Part shown: positions 50,490 through 61,606 of the stretch, piece after piece
How the letters are laid out: each line of letters begins with the position of its first letter
Position numbering within the stretch: position 1 is the stretch's first letter
Assembly (NCBI GenBank): GCA_027924645.1
Contig: BSBN01000233.1
Coordinates: forward strand, 3,428,501-3,492,500
Origin: Cunninghamia lanceolata
Taxonomy: Eukaryota > Streptophyta > Pinopsida > Cupressales > Cupressaceae
Reading direction: 5' to 3'
Length of the DNA stretch: 64,000 nucleotides
Translations under genes and position numbers: made by a program
The notes under the pieces: model-generated
What the model saw: only the letters and a program-made list of their open reading frames with translations
What the model was told of the DNA's origin: nothing
The model's database searches: none

Positions 50490-50720
50490 GGGGCTTTGAT
50501 CCCCCCACCGCCGCTTGCTAAAGGAGGGTGGAGAGGGCAGAGCCCCACCCACACTCCACTAGGGCTCGACCCTCCCCACACTCCCCAAACCCCCATTACT
50601 CTCTACTCATCGCCATCCCCACACTCCCCCATATCCCGCGAATGACCGTCGACCGCCGCCGCTGCCCCAGTAGCACTACCTCCATGCCATCCACCATTCT
50701 GCCTTCGGCCCCTCTGTGGG
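50490..50720. other. GC-rich patch in AT-rich surroundings
   Basis: It opens with a hairpin-prone GGGGGCTTTGATCCCCCC and continues C-rich (CCGCCGCTTGC, CCGTCGACCGCCGCCGCTG). Weak ORFs over it are low-complexity Pro/His-rich, so I do not call a gene. It could be a transferred fragment of a gene's 5' end. Confidence 0.45.
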
Positions 50721-50811
50721 CAGCAACTCTACATCACGTCCACTGCAAATCTCATTCCTTCAAACCTGCAAGTGTTCTCTCTCTCACTTCACCTCAATAT
50801 ACACATTTAAA

Positions 50812-50812
<1 letters not shown>

Positions 50813-50858
<46 letters not shown>
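50813..50858. repeat. (TG)23 microsatellite
   Basis: Uninterrupted TG dinucleotide run; the second such tract in the window after 20011-20076. Confidence 0.95.
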
Positions 50859-50860
<2 letters not shown>

Positions 50861-51558
50861 TAGCATATGCACTACTTGGTGTGGCGGCCATGAATGGCTT
50901 CTCCAAGACCTGTAAAACAAAATCATAGAAGAGAAATTGAGAGAGAAAAGGAAGAAGGAGCAAAATGAATAATCTAGATGGAGGCTAGGGTTTTGTCCTC
51001 TCTTCCTTAAGGAAATTCTTATTTTATTGTGAGCCTTTTAGGGCAAGAGAATTTTTAAAACTTGTTTTATTTATTCCCACTCTTTTATTTATTTATTTTC
51101 ATTTGTTTTATGTTCTTATTTTAAAATGGGGTTTAGAGATAAATGATAGTTTGGAGCAATTTTTATTTCTTATGGAAATGTTCTTTTTATTGTTTAGAGG
51201 TATGGCAATAATTAAATAAAATAGTTTAAAGCTAGAGTGAGTTTATAAATTTTGGATTTCAATTTGATTATAGAAAAAGGATTCTATTGTTTTAATTAAT
51301 TCTTACTCCAATTTAATTATTGAGATGTTTTTATTTTAAACAATGGGGTTAATCCTTTGCTTTCAAACCAAATTCAACGAGGTTAATATATAACTAGATT
51401 GTTATTAATTTAATATTCCTTTTTAATTATATCTAGAGCGATTTTATTAGTTTAATAAAGATGTCGTTTTAATCCAACTTGGAAACCTTGTAAACTATCT
51501 AAACTAAGTTAGTATAACATGTTTTCGTGATTTGGTCTACTAAGAAATTAGGAATAAC

Positions 51559-51684
51559 GTAAATGATGCAGTGATAGCTCTGATTGATAGAGAACATGAA
51601 GAAGAGCAAATTGATCAAGCTTTGTTGAAAAATGTTCTAGACATCTTTGTAGAGATTTCATTAATGAGTTTTGGGGTTTTTAAT
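51559..51684 (+). pseudogene. Cullin (CUL1-like) exon fragment
   Basis: The plus frame from 51559 reads [20 protein letters not shown] followed by [13 protein letters not shown], the highly conserved N-terminal cullin-repeat segment of CUL1-type scaffold proteins (family pattern [28 protein letters not shown]). The match is about 34 residues, then LMSFGVFN and a stop; the flanks show no other cullin sequence. Cullins scaffold SCF ubiquitin ligases, but this fragment cannot do so. It has no start codon and sits in unassigned repeat-like DNA, so it is a captured or relic exon. Confidence 0.8.
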
Positions 51685-52211
51685 TAATCTATTTAATTGT
51701 TCTACCAGTTTGACTAGTGTAACATAGGTAATTTAAAACCAACCCAATAAACTTTTGATCAAAATCAGGTTTATTATAATAAACCCTAATCACGCCCATG
51801 AGGCATTATGCTGCCAGATTTTTTTAGAATTTAGAGTTTATGCTAGGTTAGTAAAATTTAACCTTGCTTAGGGTTAAATTATTATTTTTTCTGGTTATCG
51901 ACATTAAGTTTTTCTATTAAATTATTTTTTTCTCATGCTCTAGAATTTGGCTTTTGATTTTGACTTATGTCAAAATCCCATCATTCACTTAGGTTAACCT
52001 AGGGTTTTGATCATTGATTCTAACCCTATTGGTGACATTAACTGCATCGCACCGACTCCCTAGTTGGCCTTCATTGCGAAATGGTATGCACAAGTGAACG
52101 TATTACCCCGCCTTCAACTGTCATGTTTACGCCTTATGCGTAACACCACCAAGCACACTTATGCATGCGAGGGGGTTTCTAGGGAAGCATGGTAAAAAAT
52201 TTTATATTTCA

Positions 52212-52292
52212 TGTCATGAGCACATGAAAAATGTGGACATTACACATGTGATGCATGTCATGACCGCATGGGAAATGTGGGCATGACACTAT
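52212..52292. repeat. Two diverged tandem copies of a 45-bp unit
   Basis: ATGTCATGAGCACATGAAAA and ATGTCATGACCGCATGGGAA begin two adjacent units, each continuing ATGTGG(A/G)CAT(T/G)ACAC. Confidence 0.65.
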
Positions 52293-52629
52293 ACATCAAT
52301 CCAACAACCCAAATTCTAAATGTGACATCTCTAAACACCTCTAATAAACATATCCAAACTGCATAAATAGATCTTCAATATAAAATAAATGCAGAGCAAA
52401 ACTAGAACACTACTCTGTAACACAAAATTTATTTACAACACAATATTTCCTTTATTATTCAAATTTTCTCAAAATCACTTGGAAACCAAGCACCAGAAAC
52501 ATATCAGATACATCATCAACTCATTAACTGCTCACACTCTTGCATATTCCTTTGCTCATATAGTTGACACCAATGACAATACAAGCTTGTTGACATCAAT
52601 GTCAACACCAACTGTACATACTTGTAACA
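52290..52629 (-). repeat. 3' LTR fragment of Copia C
   Basis: On the minus strand it starts TGTTACAAGTATGTAC, with TGTTGACATTGATGTCAACA after it. This U3 start is similar to that of the solo LTR at 61607 (TGTTGTAAGTATGTGC ... TTGATGTCAACA). The U5 signature GGTTTTCC is absent, so it is truncated; the left edge is approximate. Confidence 0.6.
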
Positions 52630-53045
52630 ATCTCCCCCTTTGTCATTGATGGCAACACATGATGTAAAAAACCATCAACACAACAATCCTCAATACTATG
52701 CTTCACACCAACTCTTTTCCTTTCTCTTTCTCTTTCCCTTAGCTTACTACTCTCTTCTTGACAATTGACTCTTTATTTTTTCACATTTTTCTCTCTCCCA
52801 CTTTGACATCAATGGCAAAGGGTGACACATCTCTCTTTCATTCTCACCTCTAGACAACTTCTCACACTTGTACCTGTTCACTAATGCTTTGCAACATCTT
52901 TTCTTTTACAGCTCTTCATACTCCCCCTGACTACATCAACCAACATGACCACTACCTACTCCCCCTAAGAGGTAGCCTCCAACATCAGTCTAGAATAAAG
53001 AATGAATCTTGAAATCCACTTGGACTGATGCATCTCATTATGTAT

Positions 53046-55466
53046 CTAGTTCAAAGGAGGGGAAATAACCCCTAACTTCTCCCTGAGATACTCAAATGTA
53101 TCCTTAGGAAGAGCCTTAGTAAATATATCATCAACCTAATCCTTTGTAGGCACATCCTGAAGCTTCACTTCATTGTCTACAACCTTCTCTCTTAGAAAGT
53201 GGTACCAACTTGAGATATATTTTGCCCTTAAGTGCATCACAATATTCTTTTAAGTGTTAATAGCACTTGTATTATCATAGAAAATAGGAATATGTTTATC
53301 ATAAACAACTCTAATATCCTTCAAGGTTTGTCTCATCCACAACACTTGAGTGCAACAAGATGCTGTTACAATGTATTCTACCTCTGTAGTGGATAAAGAC
53401 ACTAAATCTTGCTTCTTACTTAGCCATGACACCAATCTGCATCCAAGAAAGAATGCACCACCACTTGTACTTTTCCTATCATCTACACAACTAGCCCAAT
53501 CTACATCTATATAAGCACTTAAAGTAAAGTCAATATCATTTGGATACCACAAGCCATGATCTAGAGTGCCCTTTAAATATTTGAATATCCTCTTCACTGC
53601 TACAAGATGTGACTATCTAGGATCTTCTTGAAATCTAGCCACAAGACAAACTACATGCATGATATCCGGTCTAGTAGTAGTTAAATATAGTAGTCTTGCC
53701 ACCAGAGCATAAGTTTCCTCATAGTCTATTCCTTCTACTTGTGAGTAGCCTTTACACACAAGTCTTTCCTTATTTCTTACTACTTCTCCATTCTCATTCA
53801 GTTTATTCCAAAATACCCACTTAGTTCCAATCAAATTTTTGTTTACCAGGTCTTGGGACAAGTTCCCAAGTTTGATTCTTTTCAATCTACATTAGTTCTT
53901 CTTCCATAGCCTTGATCCAATACTCATCCTTGCATGCTTTAATTACCATTTTAGGTTCAACTTTAGAAAGTAAACATAGATTTACCTATTCTTCAACAAC
54001 TTTCCTTCTTGTCAGCACACCTTTGCTCTTATAACCAATGATCTGATCTTCAGAATGATGCTTCTTTACATACTTGGGAGTTTTAGGAATCTTTTCCAAA
54101 GCTTCTTCTTCTTCAATTTGCACTTTCTTTTCATTAACATTTTCTTCTTTTTCTACAAGAAGATTCATTTGATTCATATCCTTTTACTTCTAAATTCTTT
54201 TGTAGATCTTCATCAACATTGACATTTGCTCTCTCAACAATCCTTCTTAGCCTCTTGTTGTAGCACTGGTAAGCTTTGCTTTTAGTAGAATACCTAAGGA
54301 AGATACCTTCATTAGACCTTGCATCAAACTTTCCTAAGTTTTATTTATCCCTTCTGATATAGCATTTGCTTCCAAACACTTTGAAGTATTTGATAGTAGG
54401 AATCCTTCCATACCATAGCTCATAAGGAGTCTTTGTATTTGTTTTCCCTTGCTTGCACTCTGTTCAGTATATAAGCAACAGTATGAATTGCTTCTCTCTA
54501 GTAGACCTCTGATAGATTTACTTCTTTCATCATTGTCCTTGCAACTTCTTGAAGAGTCCTATGCTTTCTTTCAACTGCTCCATTCTATTGAGGAGTCTTA
54601 GGGGCAGATAAATGCCTCTTTATTCCATTGATTCTCATAAAACATAATAATTTCATTGGAGGTGAACTCTCCACCTCTGTGAGACCTTAAACATTTGATT
54701 GTCATATCTATTTCATTCTCAACCATGACTTGGAATGCTTTAAACTTATCTAGGGCTTCTAATTTTTCTTTGACAAAAGTAGCCCATGTCATTCTAGAAT
54801 AATCATCAATCAATATCATGAAATACCTGTCACCTTGAAAATTCCTTACTCTGGTAGGAACACAAGATCTGTATGCACCAATTCCAATAGTCTGGTAGAA
54901 GATTGATCCTTGACTTTGAAACTTCTTCTTTCTTTCTTTGCAAATTGACATTCCTTATAGATAGCATTGATAGGCTTTGTAATCTTTGGTAGGTCTCTCA
55001 CAACTTGAATTGAACTTATTCTTACTAGGCTATCAAAATTGATGTGACACAATCTTCTATGTCATATCTAACTCTCACTAATTTGAGTCATGAAACAATA
55101 ACCATCACCACCTTGGAGCTAATAGACATTTTCATCTGTCCTCCTTCCAATAGTAATTATAGTTCCAAAATCCTTTTTGATCTTACAACCATCATCCTTT
55201 GCTACACATTTGTCCAACACTCAAGAGGTTATGTTGTAAACCCTTAACATAAAGAGCATCATCAATAATATGTTTGCCAGACAAAATGATTGAACCTCTT
55301 CCACATATCTTAGCAGATGTATCATCACCAAATCTAACTAGTCCTCCATCATATTTTCAAGTTTAACAAACTTACTCTTATTACTGGTCATATGATTTGA
55401 GCATCCACTATCAAGGAACCAGTAGTTCTTTTCTTGTCTAGTATGAAAATCAGACATCAAGGTGCC
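53046..55466 (-). pseudogene. Copia C protease, integrase, RT remnant and RNase H
   Basis: Protease LDSGCSNHM (near 55.4 kb) and an integrase finger (RRLCHINFDSLVRI, His kept) are followed by a core with MILIDDYSRMTWATF and LRSHRGGEF (the usual SDNGGEY is degraded). RT begins GTKWVFWNKLNENGE, reaches DYEETYALVAR and jumps straight to LLYLTTTRPDIMHVV. The jump lies near 53.70 kb and removes the whole catalytic core including YVDD, about 640 bp by comparison with Copia A. RNase H follows (STTEVEYI), ending LREKLGVISPPLN at 53046. Many in-frame stops. Confidence 0.85.
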
Positions 55467-56430
55467 TGTTATGTCTCAAAAATGCAAGTTGCTAATCCTA
55501 AGAGGATGCCAGGCTCTATATTTGGATTTGCAACGTTTTTGAACTAACTTGACGAAATCAACCTTCAAGGTTTGATGATTTCCTACACTTTAGGTCCTGC
55601 TACACCTAGGTGGGTGAACCTTGAAATATTAAAGCAGTCTGAGTGTGGATGAATGGACTAACTAGGTCTATCTACAATGGCATAGGATGTAGGATAGATG
55701 ACAAAGCTGACTAATTAATTCTATGTGTAATGTTTAATAAGTGATTGGCAGAAATTGTATAAGCAATATCAAAAAGGTTTTAATTAATGAGTTGAATGAG
55801 ACTAGTGCCTTGTTGGGTAACAGAGTCAATTTGAAGGACTAAAAACAGTAATTTCTAAATGGTAATAATTCCAGATATTTGGCACAGTTCTGGTTTATAA
55901 CTTGTATAAACGTGCAAGTAAGTGACTGACAGACTCTTCTTGATAATCCAACCAAATAAAATCAGATATCCTATAATTCACCAGAAGGTATTTTAATCCT
56001 TACTTGAAGGAACCAAATGAAATGAATAGACAAGATTGACAGATAATATTTTACTGGAGACAGTGTATCAATCCTAACTATATGGCTCTACTTAGTAATC
56101 CCAACTTACTACTTCCGGGTTACTATGAATAAATCAGAAGGGTTTAATTCCTTAGGATGGACACCAACCGAATTAATCACACAGATACAGCGAATGTGTA
56201 TTGACAGATTAAATATATACTTGATAGTTTAATCTGAATAACAGGGAAATGCAGAAATGGAGACAGCCACACAATTGAATAATTTCAACAAATAACTGAT
56301 ACCAAAATAGAAATACTGAATCAGAGAACTTCAAATTTCTTCTTTAAAATAAAATATGCAACATGGTCATTTTGGAATATTATGTATATGTATATATGAA
56401 TATCTTCTACTGCTGATGATTTTCAGCATA

Positions 56431-56460
56431 GATTGTTTGAACTTATATAGATATTTTCAT
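56431..56460 (-). promoter_or_regulatory. TATA box downstream of the E2 ORF
   Basis: The minus strand reads ATATCTATATAAGTTC, about 80 bases past the ORF stop and about 0.98 kb from the element's 3' end, the same relative position as in E1. Confidence 0.4.
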
Positions 56461-56530
56461 GAAGAGATACAACTCTTCAATAAGTCTCTTGGGATTTTAA
56501 CCAATACAAACAATAATTACATAAGCTTAA

Positions 56531-59515
56531 TTAGGCTCTGTTTAGCCATAAATAGACTTTTGTCAGATGATCTAAGTACTCCTGCGCACGGTGAGAATCA
56601 GTAAGCTCGACTGCACTCCTGGTGATTATATCAAGGGTGACCATTTCCTCCAGTTGTTTGCAAACTTCTGTAGATACAGAGGCTTTATCTTTTAGAGCTC
56701 CTGTGGCTTTGTGCAATATAACTTGACAATCAACAGTCCACTCTTCTTTGCTCTTTACCTCTCCATTATCTTTGAATATCCTGGGCACCCCTGCGTCTGA
56801 TGCATCAGTCCCTTCCTTAGCATCAGCTTTGGGTTTATCATAATAATTCTGGTGCCGTTTGAGCAATGCTCTTGCATCAGAGATATCTGTGCCATCAGTG
56901 GCACCTCTGTTTTGCAACTCGATCACCTTTTCTTGTATCCTCTTATCAAGCCTTTCATGTTCTTTGACTGCTTTATGATTTTTCAAGTAGTTATCCTAAA
57001 ACTGGTTTAACCACCGTACCATGTTTGCATACCTGCTCTGCAGTATTGTAACAAATGCATCTATTTGAATTTGTTTGGCTTGATCATGGGATATCTCTTG
57101 ACTACTTTGTGAGCTCTCACCTTGAGTTATTCTCTTCGTAGATTGGCCAAAGGTGCTCTTAACAGCATCCTTCAAGTAGTCATTCCCTTTTGTTAATCTT
57201 TCACAATTCAGCTTATAAGCATCTCTTTCCTTGATTAACATCTGAGCTTGTGCTTTATTCAACTTTGCGACATTGATACCAATGTCTGTAGTAATTATGG
57301 GGTCAGTTTCACCTGCTCTGAAAGTCATAACATGGCCAAAAGTTTTTTCAGTGTCTATGATGGCCGTCTTCTTATGGGGAGGATACAATGCCCATATCAT
57401 TAAAGAATTTTCATCATTATTGTATCTCGTTCCCATATAGACTTCATTAACTCCTTCTGGAGTAAGCTTATACTTATCATCAGCATTATTCAAAAAACTA
57501 TCAAAAACCAGAGCAGAATTTAAATCCAAACCAGGAAAAATCATAACCCCTGCATCTTTAAGCAGCTGTCTGCCTCTGCTTGGTGTCATGTCCTGCATTT
57601 CCTTATCCACTGTCTCCTTTAACATCTCTAATAACTGTTTTTCATTGTCAGCAGAAACATTATCTACTGACTCTCTAATTTCTTTTCCCTTGTATTTATA
57701 CAGGAATGATTTAAATTCCTTCGAATGAATGAATGTATCATCTGACACAAAAGAATCATAAGCCTTTTGGCGTGGATCTTCATCAGCAGACCCCTCCTCA
57801 TCATGTATCACAACTGGAGGCTGATATTGTTGCATTTTTCTTTTAGACATTTCTATTGTCTTATCTTGTGGCTGTTCAGTCAATTCTTCCTCTTCAGAGG
57901 ATACCACTTCAACTGCTGCCAACTGCTTTTTCTTTTCATTCAAATCTCTGTTATATTTCTCCACCACCAAGTCGACTTCAGCCTCTTCCAAATTTCTAAT
58001 GACATCATCATGTGGATAATGTATGTGCATGTATCCACTGAGATTTTGTTTTCTTCTTGCATAGTCAATGAAACCCTCAGGGTCAAACCCTTTCCTCACC
58101 TCAGCAGTCACCATGTTATAATGCATTAGTTTATCCAAAATGAGATTGTATCCTTCTTTTGAAACCACAGTAAAATCTCCAAAACACAAAGTACTAGGCA
58201 TGAATGATTGCTTATCATGCGAACTTAGATGCATGACATTTGAACAATGCATTTGCCTAATTATTTCCAAATATGCAATTCTGTCAGGGACAGTTTTAGG
58301 CAATATAAATGGAGCATCCTCAAAACCATATACTCTGATCATAGTAGCATCCTCAAAACAATACCAATCTCCCCAATTATGAGTGACAGTAGGGGGGCCA
58401 CCAAAATCTTTTGGTCTAAGGAATCTTTTTATTTCATTTGAAATTGAATATTCACAGGGGTGGTTGAAATACCTATATAGCACTTTAACACAATGCTCTT
58501 CAAATTGAGCATAGCTGGAGTTAGCATACCTGCTATCCCAGATTCTGGTCCACATTTGTACAGGTATCTTCTCCCCTTTCTTATCCGCAGCAACAACTTG
58601 AAACTCATTTGGCCACAATCCTACTTCCTGGCCATAGTATAAGACCATATGCATGAGCATCGAGTAATGCTCAAAAGAGCATGCTGGAGCATTGTTTCTT
58701 ATTGCAGATAGACCAGAGTCTATTCTAGTAGCAACATAGGAGGCATAATCAAATTGTCTGGCATTGTGGCATTGAATATCAGAGGTTATGACCATTAGAG
58801 GAATAGTCATGAACTCAGGGACCTCTGAGCCAAGGACTTGGCCTACAGAATAGTAAGTATATTGAATGTATGGTTCAAAAATGGACACATGAAAGGGAGG
58901 GCCATCATTCTCAGTCAAGGGTATCACTTCTCCTTCAATCTTGGGTCTATGAATGGGTAACCTCCATCCATTGTAGGTTGTATCCATTCTCCAGTATTCT
59001 TTATCCAGATCTTCATAAACAATAGGGACAGTGCACAAATCATCCAAATCATACACCTCACAAATAGCATTTTTTGATAGGTGTACAATTGGTTCTCCTT
59101 GAGGGTTGCAGATAGCTTTCAGGCCTGAATTGTAATGCCTGGCTAACAGTTGCAGGAGTTCTACATTCAAGAATACATTAGGTACAACCAGTTTGCCTAA
59201 ATTCATGTGCCATGGGTTTGATACAGGAGCATTTCTAAATCTTCTGTTGTAGTGGAATCTGAAGAGTTCATATCCCCTAATTGGGGTCCAAATATCTCCC
59301 AGGCGCTTATGTTTGTCTTCCAATTTCTCTACTTCTGTCCTGAGTTGGGCAGACCTCCTGGCCTTGGGAGTTGACCCAGGCAACTGATCAATCAAGTCCT
59401 GATTTAGTTTTCTGTCTTTGACTTTTTCTTCAGGGGTTTGATCAGTTTTTTGCTTCTTTGGTTTACTGGTTTCCCCTTGTGATTTTCTTCCTTTTCCTTT
59501 CCCCGGAGTTTCCAT
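56531..59515 (-). CDS. Large unrecognised E2 protein, one premature TAG
   Basis: The start is taken at 59515 (METPGKGKGRK, purine at -3 and G at +4) rather than the upstream ATG at 59659, whose extra 48 residues look like leader. The frame is open for 839 residues to a TAG at 56996 and then, in the same frame, for 155 more codons to 56531. The N-terminus is basic and NLS-like (KPKKQK). A globular region follows with RGYELFRFHYNRRF, WTRIWDSRYANSSYAQFEEH and FGGPPTVTHNWGDWYCFEDA. Then comes an acidic stretch (SSEEEELTE), and a C-terminal coiled coil (AQAQMLIKERDAYKLNCERL). No signal peptide or membrane span is apparent. No domain is recognised and no catalytic motif seen. Intactness over nearly 3 kb inside a decayed Copia implies recent insertion. 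The protein could regulate or accompany the mobile element; that is inference. Confidence 0.65.
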
Positions 59516-59749
59516 TTTTGAAAAATTTGGCAGGAAATTCAAATACAGGCAATATAGTGGTTTGTGTATGTGTACCTGTCGTTCGACGGCTGGAATTGGA
59601 AGCCTTTGCTTTTGCCCTGAGAATTCTCCTGTATTCTGCTCTCGGACGGTTTTTTGCAATTATAATGATCGTATGAACTTCGTAGCCGTTTTGTATTAAT
59701 TATCTGATCAATTCAATGTTCATCGCTGTGAAGTGTCACATCGCCATAA

Positions 59750-60640
59750 CTCTTCTTATCGGCGTGATTTTTGAAATGTCTGGGCGACCTCAACATTTTT
59801 TTATGGCGCGGACAGTCAATCGGCGTGACCCCTCAATTGTATCCCCGACGCCATGTGGTATCATATTTCAAGTGGGTGCGACCATCGGCATGGCTTCCTT
59901 CATCGCCAAGGGTTTTAGATCTCTCCGCGATATGGCAAGTCCCACCGATATGCTTTGCTTATCGGGAAGATTGAGACCATCGGGATACTAAAATTATGTT
60001 TCCCCGATCTTTATTGTCTTACCGATAGTCTCTTCATGTATGAACTTTTATCTTTATCGGAATGACATTCACTATCGGGATAACTTTCTCAATATATCCC
60101 GATCCATATCATCTCCCCGATGTCCTTTGTTATATCCTTCATCGGGCAAAGTCTAGTCAAGTGTCAACGACACCTTTTGATCGCCGTGACTTATGAATCG
60201 GCAAGACTTGTTTCTTTTGTTCTGATATGTCAAGTTATACCGATAGAGGTGCATCGCTGTGAGTCTTGCCGATGGCTTTCTTATCGCCAGGACTCTTGAT
60301 CGTCGGAGACTTACTTGTTTTCTATTCCAATGGTTCATTTCTCACCGATGACTATTGCTTTGTTACCCTCGCATGCTGTTCGGTGAAACTCTTGCCGAAA
60401 GTGCTTCATCGGTATGATATATACCGTTGGGGCAACTTCTAAAAGATCATCCGATAGATATTTGTCATACCGATCGGCATGACCACTTGCCTTTCTTGCC
60501 GATGTAAAGTCATCGGTGTTGCTTACTCCATCGGTGAGCTCCATAATTCTTCTTCTGATCTCTATTTTCACGCCGATGGTTGTTTTCAAACAATTCCTTG
60601 TGTATCGGTGTAAGCCACACGACCTCTTGCCGATGGATTG
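59750..60640 (-). promoter_or_regulatory. Dense CCGAT/ATCGG cluster upstream of the E2 ORF
   Basis: By eye I count roughly 30 CCGAT/ATCGG pentamers on either strand in about 0.9 kb, against about two expected by chance. Contexts vary (ATCGGCGTGA, ACCGATAG, CCCCGATC, GCCGATGG), so it is not a simple tandem repeat. The shared word and the location 5' of the ORF in both E1 and E2 suggest a binding-site array, promoter or silencing target. Confidence 0.6.
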
Positions 60641-60796
60641 ATTTTGATGAAATTTGACACTGCTCATCCCTAGACATTTTATGAGATACAAAAATTTTAT
60701 ATTGTGGTCCTTTTGGGATATTCCTTAGGGTTTATTCAAATATGATGGAGTAAGGAAATAGTAAAATTTTGAAAATTTTACTGTGCTAACAGTGCC

Positions 60797-61606
60797 TTCA
60801 ACATTAATACTTACTTTTGGAGCCTTTTCCATCACACATTCCTTAGAATTAGCAGAAACAATATCATCTTTTAAAGCTATGAACAAACATTCACTATCCT
60901 CATCATTCTCATAATCAAATTCATCATCAGATATACTTGCATCTTCTCTAACATAATAGCTTTGCTTAAACACCTTTCTTTTTCTTTCCCTATTTTTGCT
61001 TCTTAAAATTCTTTTTGGACATCTTGAAGCATATTGACCTATCTTGCCACAACTAAAACACTTGAAAGGCAACTTACCACTGTACTTACCAGTACCCATT
61101 TTCACTCTTCTCACAAAGTTAGCTTCCATATCATAAAAATCCTCCTAATCTAATTCCATAGTCTTCTCTAATTTACTAGTCTTAAAGGTAGTTTCAACTT
61201 TTACACTACTTGTACCAAATTCTCTCATTTCAAAAGCAGTTAAAGTACCATACAACTGATCTCTAGTAAATTTATCAAAATCTTATAATTCTTCAATAGC
61301 AGAAACTTTATGACTGTAAGCTTTGGGAAGAGTTCTAAGTACCTTTATTACCACTTCTTTTTCTTCTAGTTCTCTACCAAGACCTTTGATGCTATTGACA
61401 ACTTCATCCACCTTCTACAAGTAACTTGTGATATTTTCATCTTCAGACATCTGCATGGTATCAAACATGATCTTCAGATTCTGTATCTTTGTTTGCTTGA
61501 CCTTATCATCTCCTTCATAAATACTTTTTATCTTTTCCCAAATTTTATTAGAAGTTTTCCGATTCATAACCTTTACCAGTTCAAAATTAGTAAGACCACT
61601 TAAAAG
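60797..61606 (-). pseudogene. Copia C gag, middle part
   Basis: The minus strand reads LLSGLTNFELVKVMNR, IWEKIKSIYEGDDKVKQ and SEDENITSYL, matching Copia A gag. After two stops comes the knuckle CFSCGKIGQYASRC, where the zinc-binding His is replaced by Gln. It ends at the E2 insertion within VSINVEGTVS. Confidence 0.8.

Larger units (their letters stand above)
47669..52285. other. Mostly unassigned 4.6-kb stretch
   Basis: The first 16 bases probably finish the LTR relic from 31986-33130. At 48.70-48.87 kb ACATGTGTCACC-type words recur (GACATGTGTCACC at about 48793 and 48857, GACATGTGGCACCC at about 48697), resembling an LTR U3 or enhancer. CTTTATAAGG near 49055 is TATA-like. Several long A runs occur at 49.9-50.5 kb. 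A (TG)23 run, a GC-rich patch and a cullin fragment are listed separately. No LTR ends, RT or host gene were found. Confidence 0.4.
55467..60791 (-). mobile_element. E2: ORF-bearing element with TGTTA...TAACA ends
   Basis: It interrupts Copia C between gag and protease. The target duplication is GTGCC at 55462-55466 and 60792-60796. The plus-strand ends are TGTTATGTCTC and GTGCTAACA, that is TG...CA with a 5-bp inverted TGTTA/TAACA. I looked for direct repeats between its first 1.06 kb and last 1.27 kb and saw none. Read on the minus strand: AT-rich end, CCGAT-rich block, a 995-codon frame, a TATA box (TCTATATAAG, near 56.44 kb), then about 1 kb to the end. No RT, integrase or transposase motif was seen. 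E1 shows the same plan. Confidence 0.72.

Noticed and set aside
57767..58441. Plus-strand ORFs opposite the E2 gene
   Set aside because: Shadows of the intact minus-strand frame, with no protein character.
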